Origin: DAORHV01 sp964434575
GTDB taxonomy: Bacteria; Patescibacteriota; Gracilibacteria; Peribacterales; Peribacteraceae
Assembly (NCBI GenBank): GCA_964434575.1
Contig: CAYSWB010000001.1
Coordinates: 59,051 to 123,050, forward strand
Direction: 5' to 3'
DNA length: 64,000 nucleotides
The notes below the pieces were generated by a model. That model saw only the letters and a list, made by a program, of their open reading frames with translations, searched no databases and was not told where the DNA came from. Of this stretch, positions 1 to 8,506 are shown in pieces; the stretch's first letter is position 1; each line of letters begins with the position of its first letter. Both the position numbers and the translations under genes were made by a program.

Positions 1-1062
1 TCCAAGGACCCGTCCTCGCACGTTGCCTGCGAGTGCCTCGTGACCACCGGACTGGTGGTCGTGGCCGGCGAAATCAAGACCAAGACCTACATCCCGATGG
101 CCGAGATCGCCCGTGAGACGATCCGCCAGATCGGCTACGACGACGCCGTGTTCGGCTTCGACCACAAGGCCTGCGCCGTGGTGGTGTGCGTCGGCGAGCA
201 GTCGCCCGACATCGACCAGGGCGTGGCCGAGAACAAGAAGCAGGAGGAGCAGGGTGCCGGCGACCAGGGTCTGATGTTCGGCTACGCATGCGACGAGACC
301 CCGGAGCTGATGCCGCTCCCCATCTCCCTGTCCCACCAGCTCACGCGCAAGCTCGCCGAGGTGCGCAAGGCTGGCGGACTGAAGTACCTGCGTCCGGACG
401 GCAAGAGCCAGGTGACGGTGGAGTACGGCGACGACGGTCAGCCCAAGCGCGTGCACGCAGTGGTGGTGTCCACCCAGCACGCCGAGGACGTGACGCACGA
501 GCAGATCTGCAAGGACATCAAGAAGCACATCATCGAGCCGGTGTGCGGCAAGTGGCTGGATGCCAAGACCGTGTACCACATCAACCCGACCGGACGCTTC
601 GTCATCGGCGGCCCTCCGGGTGACTGCGGCGTGACCGGACGCAAGATCATCGTCGACACGTACGGCGGTTACAGCCGCCACGGCGGCGGCGCCTTCTCGG
701 GCAAGGACCCGAGCAAGGTGGACCGCTCCGCCGCGTACGCCGCCCGTTGGGTGGCCAAGCACGTGGTGAAGGCCGGCCTGGCCAAGAAGTGCGAGGTGCA
801 GGTGGCTTACGCCATCGGCGTGGCCGCCCCGGTGAGCATCCGCGTGGACACGTTCGGCACCGGCACCGTGCCGGACGCCAAGCTGGAAGAGGCGGTGAAG
901 AAGACCTTCGACCTGCGCCCGGCGCACATCATCAAGGACTTGGACCTGCTCAAGCCCCAGTACAAGAAGATCGCCGCCTACGGCCACATGGGCCGCGAGG
1001 ACACCGACGTCGCGTGGGAGAAGTGCACGCGTCTCGAAGAACTGAAGAAGGCAGCCAAGTAA
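1..1062 (+). CDS. metK: S-adenosylmethionine synthetase, 5'-truncated by window edge
   Basis: MetK makes S-adenosylmethionine from methionine and ATP in the cytoplasm. The frame is open from base 1, and the residues before the first in-window GTG (position 40) already match the family (ACECLVTTGLVVVAGE), so the true start lies before the window and roughly 30 residues are missing. Visible family motifs are GDQGLMFGYACDETPELMPL, the glycine-rich GGPPGDCGVTGRKIIVDTYG and GGGAFSGKDPSKVDRSAAY near the C-terminal third. The C-terminus is complete (TAA at 1060-1062) and is followed 16 nt later by a strong terminator. Nothing suggests a non-functional protein; the identification is close to certain. 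Confidence 0.97.
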   Translation, partial: SKDPSSHVACECLVTTGLVVVAGEIKTKTYIPMAEIARETIRQIGYDDAVFGFDHKACAVVVCVGEQSPDIDQGVAENKKQEEQGAGDQGLMFGYACDETPELMPLPISLSHQLTRKLAEVRKAGGLKYLRPDGKSQVTVEYGDDGQPKRVHAVVVSTQHAEDVTHEQICKDIKKHIIEPVCGKWLDAKTVYHINPTGRFVIGGPPGDCGVTGRKIIVDTYGGYSRHGGGAFSGKDPSKVDRSAAYAARWVAKHVVKAGLAKKCEVQVAYAIGVAAPVSIRVDTFGTGTVPDAKLEEAVKKTFDLRPAHIIKDLDLLKPQYKKIAAYGHMGREDTDVAWEKCTRLEELKKAAK

Positions 1063-1078
1063 GCGCCGCGACGAACGA

Positions 1079-1111
1079 CGCGGGGGAGAGTGATCTCCTC
1101 CGCGTTTTTTT
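1079..1111 (+). terminator. Rho-independent terminator of metK
   Basis: A 10-bp GC stem (1079-1088 with 1095-1104, one G-T pair), a 6-nt loop and seven T residues. A second 7-bp hairpin, CAAGGCG/CGCCTTG, follows at 1141-1160 without a T tract. Confidence 0.9.
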
Positions 1112-1195
1112 GTCCGACGGCACTTCCAAACCATCTCGTTCAAGGCGTCTTTTCGCCTTGCAGAAGGGCTCATCCGACATCCGCTCCGCATCCGG

Positions 1196-1223
1196 TTGCA
1201 TGGCCGCACAGAAGGACTACGCT
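1196..1223 (+). promoter_or_regulatory. Promoter of the 1231 gene
   Basis: TTGCAT (1196-1201), a 16-bp spacer and TACGCT (1218-1223), only 7 nt before the ATG at 1231. The transcript should start at or next to the start codon. Confidence 0.55.
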
Positions 1224-1230
1224 TGCGCAA

Positions 1231-1650
1231 ATGCCCCCTACAACCCTAGACGTCATCCGTGAGCGCCCGGATGTCATCGGAGAAATCACGGACCGCCTGA
1301 GAGAAACGGCGGACCGCCGCAAAGGTGACGACGATGCCAACGCCGTGCGCACGGAGGTCCTCCTCAAGCACCGGCTGGCTTTGGGTGACCGGACGATGAT
1401 GCCGCATCAGTTCGAGCTTGCGATGGACCAGCACGCATGCCGGACGCACCGGGAAGCCCCCAATGCGTGCGACAGCGTGGTGTTTTACGGCAAGCCGTGC
1501 GGGAACGCCTGCCCGGTGGCGCAAGAGCGCGTGCGGCGCGAAGCTGCAAGGGACCAGGAAAGGACCAGGCTGCGCATCGCCAACGACGTGTTCGTCACCG
1601 ACTGGTACATGCCCGAGGCGCACCAGTTGCTGCTGGACCAGGAGGGGTGA
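1231..1650 (+). CDS. Hypothetical protein, 139 aa
   Basis: I do not recognise this protein. It is soluble, charged and mostly helical by composition, with two Cys pairs in the middle (NACDSVV and CGNACPV) and no signal peptide or membrane segment. The ATG at 1231 was chosen over upstream in-frame codons because a TTGCAT-16-TACGCT promoter ends 7 nt before it and because upstream residues overlap the metK terminator. It stands alone between metK and the 1750 gene. The Cys spacing could bind a metal, but no known motif is matched. Confidence 0.6.
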   Translation: MPPTTLDVIRERPDVIGEITDRLRETADRRKGDDDANAVRTEVLLKHRLALGDRTMMPHQFELAMDQHACRTHREAPNACDSVVFYGKPCGNACPVAQERVRREAARDQERTRLRIANDVFVTDWYMPEAHQLLLDQEG

Positions 1651-1697
1651 TATCGGGGCCAGCAGCGGACCTTGCGGGCCGGAGGTGTCCGAAGAAT

Positions 1698-1725
1698 TTG
1701 TCGTGAAGGCAAATCCGCTTAGCAT
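1698..1725 (+). promoter_or_regulatory. Promoter with CCCCACA leader, 1750 gene
   Basis: TTGTCG (1698-1703), a 16-bp spacer and TAGCAT (1720-1725). The expected leader of about 18 nt holds CCCCACACCCGT directly before the ATG and no Shine-Dalgarno site. The layout is almost the same as at 28445-28494 and 52313-52361. Confidence 0.55.
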
Positions 1726-1749
1726 AGGGGAATACTTCCCCACACCCGT

Positions 1750-2073
1750 ATGCCCACCATGTCGGAAACAATCGATGACTCGCTGGACCGCCTGGCCAAC
1801 GGCGTGGATGCCAATGACCGCCTGACGCTTTCTTCGATCCTGGAAACCGGGCTGCCGTACATGAGCGACGAACAGATCGGGCGCACGCGGGTGCTGTGCG
1901 CGGAGGTGTTCGCCAACCACGCGGCGAAGGCCGGAGCGGGGATGGTGCCGCAAGCGCGCCGACAACACGTCATGGACAGCCGCCGGGGCGGCTCATACGC
2001 GGGCGGAAACACGCCGAACGTCAAAGAAACGGGCTCCCCAGGCAAGCCGGACCCGCGCGAGTTCCACATCTGA
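1750..2073 (+). CDS. Hypothetical protein, 107 aa
   Basis: An unrecognised small soluble protein. The first 70 residues look helical; the last 35 are Gly/Pro/Arg-rich and probably disordered (DSRRGGSYAGGNTP). The start ATG follows the C-rich leader CCCCACACCCGT; a second ATG lies three codons later. It converges on the amidase-SpoIID gene, with a 48-nt gap. The promoter and leader type are shared with other small unknown proteins in the window (28495, 52362), which suggests common control. Function unknown. Confidence 0.6.
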   Translation: MPTMSETIDDSLDRLANGVDANDRLTLSSILETGLPYMSDEQIGRTRVLCAEVFANHAAKAGAGMVPQARRQHVMDSRRGGSYAGGNTPNVKETGSPGKPDPREFHI

Positions 2074-2121
2074 CGCAGGGCGTTTCGTCGTGTTTTCCTT
2101 ACGCGGCGCAAAGTCGGCTTG

Positions 2122-4626
2122 TCACTTCGTCAGCGGCCGGAGGACGGTGCCGGGGTAGTAGTACTGCAGGATCTGCTCGGCGGTCTTGCCCTCGTTGGCC
2201 TGCCCCTCGGCGCCGCAACCGGACATGCCCACGCCGTGCCCGGCCATGGGGAAACCCTTGCACCACGGATCGTCCTTGGCGCGGAACAGCTCCTGCGAGA
2301 ACGGGAAGTTGTTCCAGCCTGCCTGTTCGGGCGTGCGGGTCTTGCCGTCGTCACTGCTGAAGTACGGCGCACGGACGATTTGGCCGGCATACGTGAGCAC
2401 CTGGCCGTTGACCGAGTTCACCGCCTTCACCCACATGGGGTTGGCCGCTTCCAGATCGTAACCGCCGTACGCCTGGAACGTAGCCGGGCTGTCGGTGCCG
2501 TCGTAGGGCATGCCGGGGAACTTCCGCTTGTCGGACTGCATGTAGTAGGCCATGTAGCTGCGCGCGGCGATCGCGAACGCACGCTGCTTTTGGTACGGCT
2601 CGGTGTCGGGTTCCTCGGCCAGCCCGCGGAGATAGTCCTCCAGGCCGATGACGTTGATGAGCACGAGCTGGCCGTCGATCACGCGGCATTCCAGCGTGCC
2701 GCGGTAGCGGCGGACTTTGCCGTTCACGGAATCGATGCTCATGACGCCGGACGCCGGCTTCAGCGCAAGCGACGCGCCCGACGTATCCACGCCGGTGACC
2801 TGCGCGCGGCAGGAGTTGCCGGAGACGGTCAGGCGGACGTTGTCGTTGGCCAGCACGCGCTTGCCGTCCACGGTGCCGCCGTTCTCGAACCACACCGTCG
2901 CCGGGTCGGTGGATGACAGGCGGATGCGGGCGGTGGCGGCATTCTCGGGAACGACGTAGGCGGGCGGGGAAGAGATGCGGCTGGACGAAACGCGCGGAAC
3001 CGACGTGGGCCGCACGACCGGAGGACGCGTGACCTGGCGCACCGTCACCGACGACGATGACGACGTGGAAACGGATGGGCGGCTCTCGAACGGATTGGCG
3101 TAGGTGTCCACGCGCGAGCGGCGGCCCGATGTCTGCAACGTGTATTTAATACCGCCGATCTCGAACCAGTAGCTGCCCACGTCCCACGGAGCCTGGAGGA
3201 GCAGACTGATCTGCAGCACCTCGCCGCCCGGCACGTCGTACTGCGACGCCAGGCTGGTCTTCACCGGAATCTGGTTCCCGTCCTCCTCCTGGAACAGCAG
3301 GATGCCGTTGTCGGAAAGGGCGACCTGCGCGATGCGGCCGTTGGCATGGATGCCCGTCTGCGGCGCGACGTACGTGAGACTGATGCGCTGCTTGGCGCCC
3401 GGCGCGAGCGTGAGACCGGTGCGACCGACCGCCGCGAGACCCTCGCTGACCTTGGTGACGCCGCGCGCCACCGGCACCGGCTTGCTGCTGCTCGACGACG
3501 ACTTCTTCACCACGCCGGGGAACTTCACGGCCGCGTCCACTTTGCCGCTGCGGACGTTGGCCGTCACCTGGCCCATGGCGCCGTACATGTAGTAACCGGG
3601 ACAGTCGGTGGACACCAGGTCGCGGTGGCCGACGAAGGGCGTGAGGAACTTCTTGCCGTGGTGCTCCACGCCGTTTGCCGGGTTGATGCCGTACGTGACG
3701 GACAGCTCCTTCAGCAGCCACTGCAGGCTCTGGACCTGCGCCTGGCTGGGCTGCTCGAGCTCGAAGTTGCCCATGAGCGAAATGCCGATGGTGCCGACGT
3801 TGTTGCAGTACGCGTGTCCCGCCACCACGTGGCGGCCGCCGGTGCGACCCTCGTAAATCTGACCCTTCTCGTCGATGACGTAGTTGTAGCCGATATCGCC
3901 CCAGCCGCGGTTCTCGGCGTGGTACTGGTACAGCGCGCGCATGCGCTCGGCGGGGTCGCGGTCGTCGTCGCTGATGTACAGCGCGGTGTGGTGGACCACC
4001 AGCAGGTTCACGTCCTTGCTGTACGACAACGGCCATTTGTAGTGGCGGCCGGACGCGTCGGTTTCCATGGTGGACTGCACCTCGAATTGCTCGGGGTAAT
4101 TCTTCTGCGCGTCCTGGCAGTCGCGCACGCGCTGCGAAGACGTGGTCGCGGCGTTGTCGCCGGCAGACACGTTGGCGTCGGAATGCTTGGTGTCGGGCGA
4201 GACGAAGAGAATGGACTCATCCGCGCCCCACTGTCCGCGCGACAGGATCTTCGGCGTGGCCATGGCCACGCGTGCGGCCGTCTCCACCCTGGCCGGTCCC
4301 TTGGCCACGCGGATGGGATGGACCTCGTAACCCTCGTCGGCGCCGCGCACGCGGAAATCGGTGACGCCCTCGGGCAGCATCAGCAGGTTCGTCTCGGTGA
4401 GCCCGGGGTCCTGCTCGTCTTCCACCGCGAGCGTGCGCCAGTCGGTCCATTTGCCCTCGTGCTTGTAACTCACCTCCAGGTCGCGGTCGCTGCCGGGAAG
4501 CCCGAAGCTGATGGCGTCGACCGGCTCGGCAAAACGCTCGTCCGGCTCGGCCTCGAAGCCCGGAAGCAACGGCGGAGCGATGGACGACAAGAAGACCGCC
4601 GTCAGGAGAATGGCGTGGGGTCGCAT
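2122..4626 (-). CDS. Secreted PGRP-type amidase fused to SpoIID/LytB domain
   Basis: An 834-residue envelope protein predicted to cut peptidoglycan in two ways. It begins with a hydrophobic signal segment (HAILLTAVFLSSIAPPLL). A PGRP/amidase_2 domain spans roughly residues 130-370: SRGQWGADE at its start, VVHHTA (zinc His), GWGDIGYNYVID, GHRDLVSTDCPG (zinc His and Cys). The complete ligand set argues for an active N-acetylmuramoyl-L-alanine amidase. A Ser-rich linker (KSSSSSSKP) and a middle beta-rich part follow, with another Ser-rich stretch near residue 510. The C-terminal part (about 560-834) matches SpoIID/LytB: GLEDYLRGLAEE, AFAIAARSYMAYY and GHGVGMSGCGAEG. SpoIID proteins are lytic transglycosylases that act on stripped glycan strands, so the fusion joins amidase and transglycosylase in one chain. 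It lies downstream of a co-directional glycosyltransferase but has its own -10 box. Confidence 0.9.
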   Translation of the reverse strand: MRPHAILLTAVFLSSIAPPLLPGFEAEPDERFAEPVDAISFGLPGSDRDLEVSYKHEGKWTDWRTLAVEDEQDPGLTETNLLMLPEGVTDFRVRGADEGYEVHPIRVAKGPARVETAARVAMATPKILSRGQWGADESILFVSPDTKHSDANVSAGDNAATTSSQRVRDCQDAQKNYPEQFEVQSTMETDASGRHYKWPLSYSKDVNLLVVHHTALYISDDDRDPAERMRALYQYHAENRGWGDIGYNYVIDEKGQIYEGRTGGRHVVAGHAYCNNVGTIGISLMGNFELEQPSQAQVQSLQWLLKELSVTYGINPANGVEHHGKKFLTPFVGHRDLVSTDCPGYYMYGAMGQVTANVRSGKVDAAVKFPGVVKKSSSSSSKPVPVARGVTKVSEGLAAVGRTGLTLAPGAKQRISLTYVAPQTGIHANGRIAQVALSDNGILLFQEEDGNQIPVKTSLASQYDVPGGEVLQISLLLQAPWDVGSYWFEIGGIKYTLQTSGRRSRVDTYANPFESRPSVSTSSSSSVTVRQVTRPPVVRPTSVPRVSSSRISSPPAYVVPENAATARIRLSSTDPATVWFENGGTVDGKRVLANDNVRLTVSGNSCRAQVTGVDTSGASLALKPASGVMSIDSVNGKVRRYRGTLECRVIDGQLVLINVIGLEDYLRGLAEEPDTEPYQKQRAFAIAARSYMAYYMQSDKRKFPGMPYDGTDSPATFQAYGGYDLEAANPMWVKAVNSVNGQVLTYAGQIVRAPYFSSDDGKTRTPEQAGWNNFPFSQELFRAKDDPWCKGFPMAGHGVGMSGCGAEGQANEGKTAEQILQYYYPGTVLRPLTK

Positions 4627-4637
4627 TGGAGGTGCGA

Positions 4638-4643
4638 AGTATA
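4638..4643 (-). promoter_or_regulatory. -10 box of the amidase-SpoIID gene
   Basis: TATACT read on the minus strand, 11 nt before the ATG at 4626. The leader would be only about 4-5 nt. Confidence 0.55.
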
Positions 4644-4701
4644 CAACAACAAACCCGGCGCCTCGCGAAATCGGGGATGATTTTTCCGCCGGAATGCTGT
4701 C

Positions 4702-5814
4702 TCAGCGGATTTCGGGGTCGCGCAGCAGTGTTTCGTACTGACCGGCCATCGCCGCGGCGGAAAATCGTTCATGCACGGCCTTCGGACCGGCTTCGGACAA
4801 CTTGGCCCGCAACGCGGGATCGGCCAGGGACTTGAGCGCCTTCGCCAGCTCCCCCGGCGAACCTGCGGGGACGACCAGCGCTTCACCGGGCTGAAGGTGA
4901 GCGGCGATGCCGCACTTGTCCGTGACCACCGTGGGAATGCCGAGCGCCATCGCCTCGCCCGCCACCAAGCCGAACGGATCGTGGTCCGAGGACGGCAACG
5001 CGAACGCGTGCAGCGAACGGTAAAACGCCGGCAGATCGTCCGCGCGCGGAATGATTTTCACGCGGCCGCGCTGATGTTCGTGCGCCTCCAGTTCCAGGAT
5101 AAGCTTGTGCAGGTAGCCTTCCTGCGGACCGGTGCCGACGATCTCCAGCGTGGCTTGGGGCGTTTCGCGCATGGCATGGACGAGAACGTCGATGCCCTTT
5201 TCCTCGGACAGCCGCGCGACGCAGCCGACCCGAAATCCCTCGCCTGGAGCGGACGGCGGCGGAGCGTTCTTCAACCGGTCGAGATCGATGCCGTTGGGAA
5301 CGGCGGCGATGCGGGCGGATTCGAAGCCGATGCCGGCGTACATGTTTTTGCTCAGCTCGGACACGCAGACGATGCGCGCGCGGCCCGCGGCGCGCTTGAG
5401 CTCAGGCAACCAAGGATTGAGCTTCAGCCAGGCCCCGACGCGATCATGCTCTATCCACAGGACGTTGCTGCCGCGTCCGGCCAGCCACTCGGTAAGGAGC
5501 AATTTCTCGGAAAGGCTCAGCATGCACGCGGCGTCGAACCGCTTGCCGTCCAGCGCCTGCACCAGGGCCCGCTGCATCGCGAAGCGCCTCCAGAAGAAGG
5601 TGATCGCGCCGCCCTTCGTGACCGGCGGCGGACCGATGTTGAGCTTCGCGGCCTTCAGCCCCAGCTTCGGAACTTCCGCCAGCAACACCGGACACGAGCC
5701 GATGAATTCCACGTCATGACCGCGCGCCTTCAGCTCGCGCATGAGCATCAGCGTCTGCACTTCGGCGCCGCCGAAGGCGCTCTCGAGCGGGAAGCGGGTG
5801 AAGAGGATTCGCAC
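4702..5814 (-). CDS. GT4-family glycosyltransferase, 370 aa
   Basis: A retaining GT-B glycosyltransferase of the GT4 type, probably acting on a cell-surface polysaccharide or glycolipid. The N-terminal domain begins VRILFTRFPLESAFGGAEVQ, with the glycine-rich acceptor loop. The C-terminal domain shows RLSEEKGIDVLVHAM and DPFGLVAGEAMALGIPTVVT, which carries the donor-binding EX7E signature. The GTG at 5814 was chosen because the protein starts there in register with the family and a TATACT box ends 6 nt before it; a longer frame to 5925 would run through the promoter. No membrane segment is seen. The donor and acceptor cannot be told from the sequence. Confidence 0.9.
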   Translation of the reverse strand: MRILFTRFPLESAFGGAEVQTLMLMRELKARGHDVEFIGSCPVLLAEVPKLGLKAAKLNIGPPPVTKGGAITFFWRRFAMQRALVQALDGKRFDAACMLSLSEKLLLTEWLAGRGSNVLWIEHDRVGAWLKLNPWLPELKRAAGRARIVCVSELSKNMYAGIGFESARIAAVPNGIDLDRLKNAPPPSAPGEGFRVGCVARLSEEKGIDVLVHAMRETPQATLEIVGTGPQEGYLHKLILELEAHEHQRGRVKIIPRADDLPAFYRSLHAFALPSSDHDPFGLVAGEAMALGIPTVVTDKCGIAAHLQPGEALVVPAGSPGELAKALKSLADPALRAKLSEAGPKAVHERFSAAAMAGQYETLLRDPEIR

Positions 5815-5820
5815 GGGCAC

Positions 5821-5826
5821 AGTATA
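5821..5826 (-). promoter_or_regulatory. -10 box of the glycosyltransferase gene (leaderless)
   Basis: TATACT followed by 6 nt (GTGCCC) and then the GTG start codon. The transcription start should coincide with the start codon. Confidence 0.65.
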
Positions 5827-5978
5827 CGGCACCCCGACTTTCGCGCTTGCATATACGCTGACGGCGTACCGGCCCTGCAAATCGTTGCCGATTCGCGGCG
5901 GCGGTGATTGGATATGCGCATGCAACGGATGCCTTCCGGCAGTCGACCCTCGTCGACTCCGCCAGGCCCGTTTTGAGC

Positions 5979-7196
5979 ATGATCAGCGAAGGCCCCCGCA
6001 GCGGCATGGAAGGCGAAACGACGGCCGTCGCGGAGCGGCAAAGCGTGCCCGAAGGCGCCACGGTGAGGCGTCACCATCAAGCCATCGACGACATCATCGG
6101 ACAGATGCGACAGGGACGGGTGCACGCCACGCTGGCCGACGGTCGGCAGCCCATCTTGTTCCACCCGCTCACCAACGGAGGCGAGAGCATGGTCTTCACC
6201 GGCCAGCGCCTGCCCTTGGAAGGCCTGCCGCATGACGTGCCGTACGTGCTCAAGATCGGGCTGTACGCCGCGTCTGAGGATGACGTGCGCAACCACCGCG
6301 AGCGCATGAAAGTGATGCAACGCCACCTGAAGCCGGAGTGGTTCGTGCGGGAGCACGTCCGGCTGCACACCTGCGACGACGGCGAGCAGCGGATGGTGAC
6401 CATGCAGTCGCCGGTGCGCCTGGACGACACGCTGCACCTGTCGTGCGGGTACGCCGAAACGCGCACGGCGTGGAACCAGGCCGAGATCGGCACCGTGGGC
6501 CCGAACGGCAGCGGGATGGCCGTCGCGGACAAGGCGCAGACCGACGCGTACACGGACCGGTACGTCCGCGTGACGCGCCAGCTGGTCCTGGACTGCGAAG
6601 AGGATGGCGTGCGGCAAGCGGGTCGCGAGGAGTTTTTGGAAACCCAGCGGTCCAAGCCGCTGGCGCAGCTGCTGAACGCCACCCGCCGGGACGCCGGGTT
6701 GCGCAACGTCATGCGCGAGTTCGTCGAGCGCGCCATCGCGTATTCGAACGACACCGGTGAGATCGTGGATATTTTGGGCGAGGGCGACAACGTGGTCCTG
6801 CGCCGCGAGGCGGACGGCTGGACGGTACGCATGCTCGACCCGCTGCACCCGTGCGAAAAGCCGCTGGTCAACCTGCGCTTCGCACTGACGATGCTGAGCG
6901 AATCGGGCCCGCATGACGACGTGCGCACGTACGCGATTACGGCCATCAACGGACTGAACTATGTCCGCACGATGAACGGCTTGGCCCGCGTGCTGAACAT
7001 CCAAAAACGCCTGATGAAATGGCGCGGGCAATGGAACGACGACGCCATGCGCGCGCTGGACCTTCCCAACATCATGCAGCGCTGCCGCGACGACATGCGC
7101 GCCGAAGACGACAGCGGAAAGAGGGAAACACCCACCGGCGACGAGGGGGTGACCTGTCCGCGCGAGCAGCTGCAGATCCTGATGCGGATCGCCTAA
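5979..7196 (+). CDS. Hypothetical protein, possible protein-kinase-like fold
   Basis: A soluble protein of about 405 residues with no firm family match. Two stretches resemble a kinase-like fold: NGGESMVFTGQRL followed by PYVLKIGLYAA (glycine loop and a beta-3 lysine), and later DILGEGDNVVLRR followed by WTVRMLDPLHP, which recalls a catalytic-loop Asp/Asn and a metal-binding Asp. This is pattern resemblance only. The start is uncertain: in-frame candidates are GTG 5904, ATG 5979 and ATG 6006, and no good promoter or ribosome site decides between them. It is divergent from the glycosyltransferase, and its TAA overlaps the serS stop codon by 4 nt. Confidence 0.6.
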   Translation: MISEGPRSGMEGETTAVAERQSVPEGATVRRHHQAIDDIIGQMRQGRVHATLADGRQPILFHPLTNGGESMVFTGQRLPLEGLPHDVPYVLKIGLYAASEDDVRNHRERMKVMQRHLKPEWFVREHVRLHTCDDGEQRMVTMQSPVRLDDTLHLSCGYAETRTAWNQAEIGTVGPNGSGMAVADKAQTDAYTDRYVRVTRQLVLDCEEDGVRQAGREEFLETQRSKPLAQLLNATRRDAGLRNVMREFVERAIAYSNDTGEIVDILGEGDNVVLRREADGWTVRMLDPLHPCEKPLVNLRFALTMLSESGPHDDVRTYAITAINGLNYVRTMNGLARVLNIQKRLMKWRGQWNDDAMRALDLPNIMQRCRDDMRAEDDSGKRETPTGDEGVTCPREQLQILMRIA

Positions 7197-8491
7197 GCTT
7201 TGGGCGCGACGATCTTCTCCTGGCCGCCCATGTACGGGCGCAACGCCTCGGGAATGGTGACGGAGCCGTCCTTGTTTTGGTAGATCTCCAGAATGGGGAT
7301 GAGGATGCGCGGGCTGGCCACGCAGGTGTTGTTCAGCGTGTAGGCGTATTTCTTCGTGCCGTCCTTGGCTTCGTACTTGATGTTCAGGCGGCGCGACTGG
7401 AAGTCGTTGAAGGTCGAGCAGCTGTGCGTCTCGCCATAGCCCTTGCGGCTGGGCATCCAGGTCTCGATGTCGTTCTTGTAGACCTGGCCCAGGCCCATGT
7501 CGCCGGTGCAGACGTCCACCACGCGGTACGGCAGCTTCAGGGCCTGCAGCACCGCCTCGGCATTGCCCAGGATTTCTTTGTGCAGCTGCATGCTCACCTC
7601 GGCGTCGGCCTCGCAGAACACCACCTGCTCCACCTTCTGGAACTGGTGGATGCGGTACAAGCCGTGCGTGTCCTTGCCGTACGTACCGGCCTCGCGGCGG
7701 AAGCAGTGCGAGATGCCGCAGTAGCGCTTCGGCACGGTGATGGTTTCGTCTTTGTGGTAGCTGGCGACGGACACTTCCGACGTGCCGATGAGGTACATGT
7801 CGTCGGGCTCGATGGGTCCGTTCTTTTCTTTGCGCACGCCCAGCGCGTACGCCTGCTCCTCGCCGCCCGGGAAATAGCTGGTGCCCATCATGGCGTCCCA
7901 GTTGGCCAGCACCGGCGGCACGAACAACGTGAAACCGCGCTTCACGAGCAGATCCACGGTCAGCTGCAGCACGGCCAATTCCAAACGAGCGCCATCGCCC
8001 TTCAGGAAGTAGAACCGGCTGCCGGCGACTTTCACGCCGCGAGGGATGTCGATGATGTCGAGAGCGGTGCCGATGGCCACGTGATCCTTGGGCTCGAAGT
8101 CGAAGACGGTCGGCTCGCCGACCTTCCTGATTTCCTTGTTCTCGGTGTCATCCTTGCCGTCGGGAACCTGCGGCAGCGGAATGCCGGGCAGACGAAGAGT
8201 CTGGTCCTGCCAGACGGCTTCCACTTCCTTCAGGCGCTCCTCGTTGGCTTTCAGTTCCACCGACAGTTCCTTCATGGCGGCCACGGCCTTGGCTTTGTCG
8301 TCACCCTTCATCTTGGGAACCTCGGCGCTGACCTTGTTCTTTTCCGCGCGCTTGGTTTCCACGGCATGCAGAAGTGCGCGGCGCTCTTCGTCCAATTTCA
8401 GGAAGGCGTCCACGTCGATCTTCAGGCGCTTGCGCTTCGCCGCGTCGCGGTATGCATCGGGCCGTTTGCGGAGGTCTGCCAAGTCGATCAT
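7193..8491 (-). CDS. serS: Seryl-tRNA synthetase
   Basis: Class II synthetase that charges tRNA-Ser. At 432 residues it has the normal length. An N-terminal coiled-coil arm (about residues 10-100, rich in Lys and Glu) is followed by the catalytic domain: MYLIGTSEVSVASYHKDE, motif 2 GISHCFRREAGTYGKDTHGL, GYGETHSCSTFNDFQSRRL and motif 3 LNNTCVASPRILIPILEIYQ. The motif 3 start LNNTCVASPR differs from the common bacterial LNGSGLAVGR but resembles a variant I know from other lineages. The ATG at 8491 follows a TAGTGT box by 9 nt; the TAG of that box is also the stop codon of the upstream dioxygenase gene. Confidence 0.97.
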   Translation of the reverse strand: MIDLADLRKRPDAYRDAAKRKRLKIDVDAFLKLDEERRALLHAVETKRAEKNKVSAEVPKMKGDDKAKAVAAMKELSVELKANEERLKEVEAVWQDQTLRLPGIPLPQVPDGKDDTENKEIRKVGEPTVFDFEPKDHVAIGTALDIIDIPRGVKVAGSRFYFLKGDGARLELAVLQLTVDLLVKRGFTLFVPPVLANWDAMMGTSYFPGGEEQAYALGVRKEKNGPIEPDDMYLIGTSEVSVASYHKDETITVPKRYCGISHCFRREAGTYGKDTHGLYRIHQFQKVEQVVFCEADAEVSMQLHKEILGNAEAVLQALKLPYRVVDVCTGDMGLGQVYKNDIETWMPSRKGYGETHSCSTFNDFQSRRLNIKYEAKDGTKKYAYTLNNTCVASPRILIPILEIYQNKDGSVTIPEALRPYMGGQEKIVAPKA

Positions 8492-8500
8492 GCACGGGCC

Positions 8501-8506
8501 ACACTA
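8501..8506 (-). promoter_or_regulatory. -10 box of serS overlapping the upstream stop codon
   Basis: TAGTGT on the minus strand, 9 nt before the serS ATG. Its first three bases are the stop codon of the PhyH-family gene. Confidence 0.45.
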
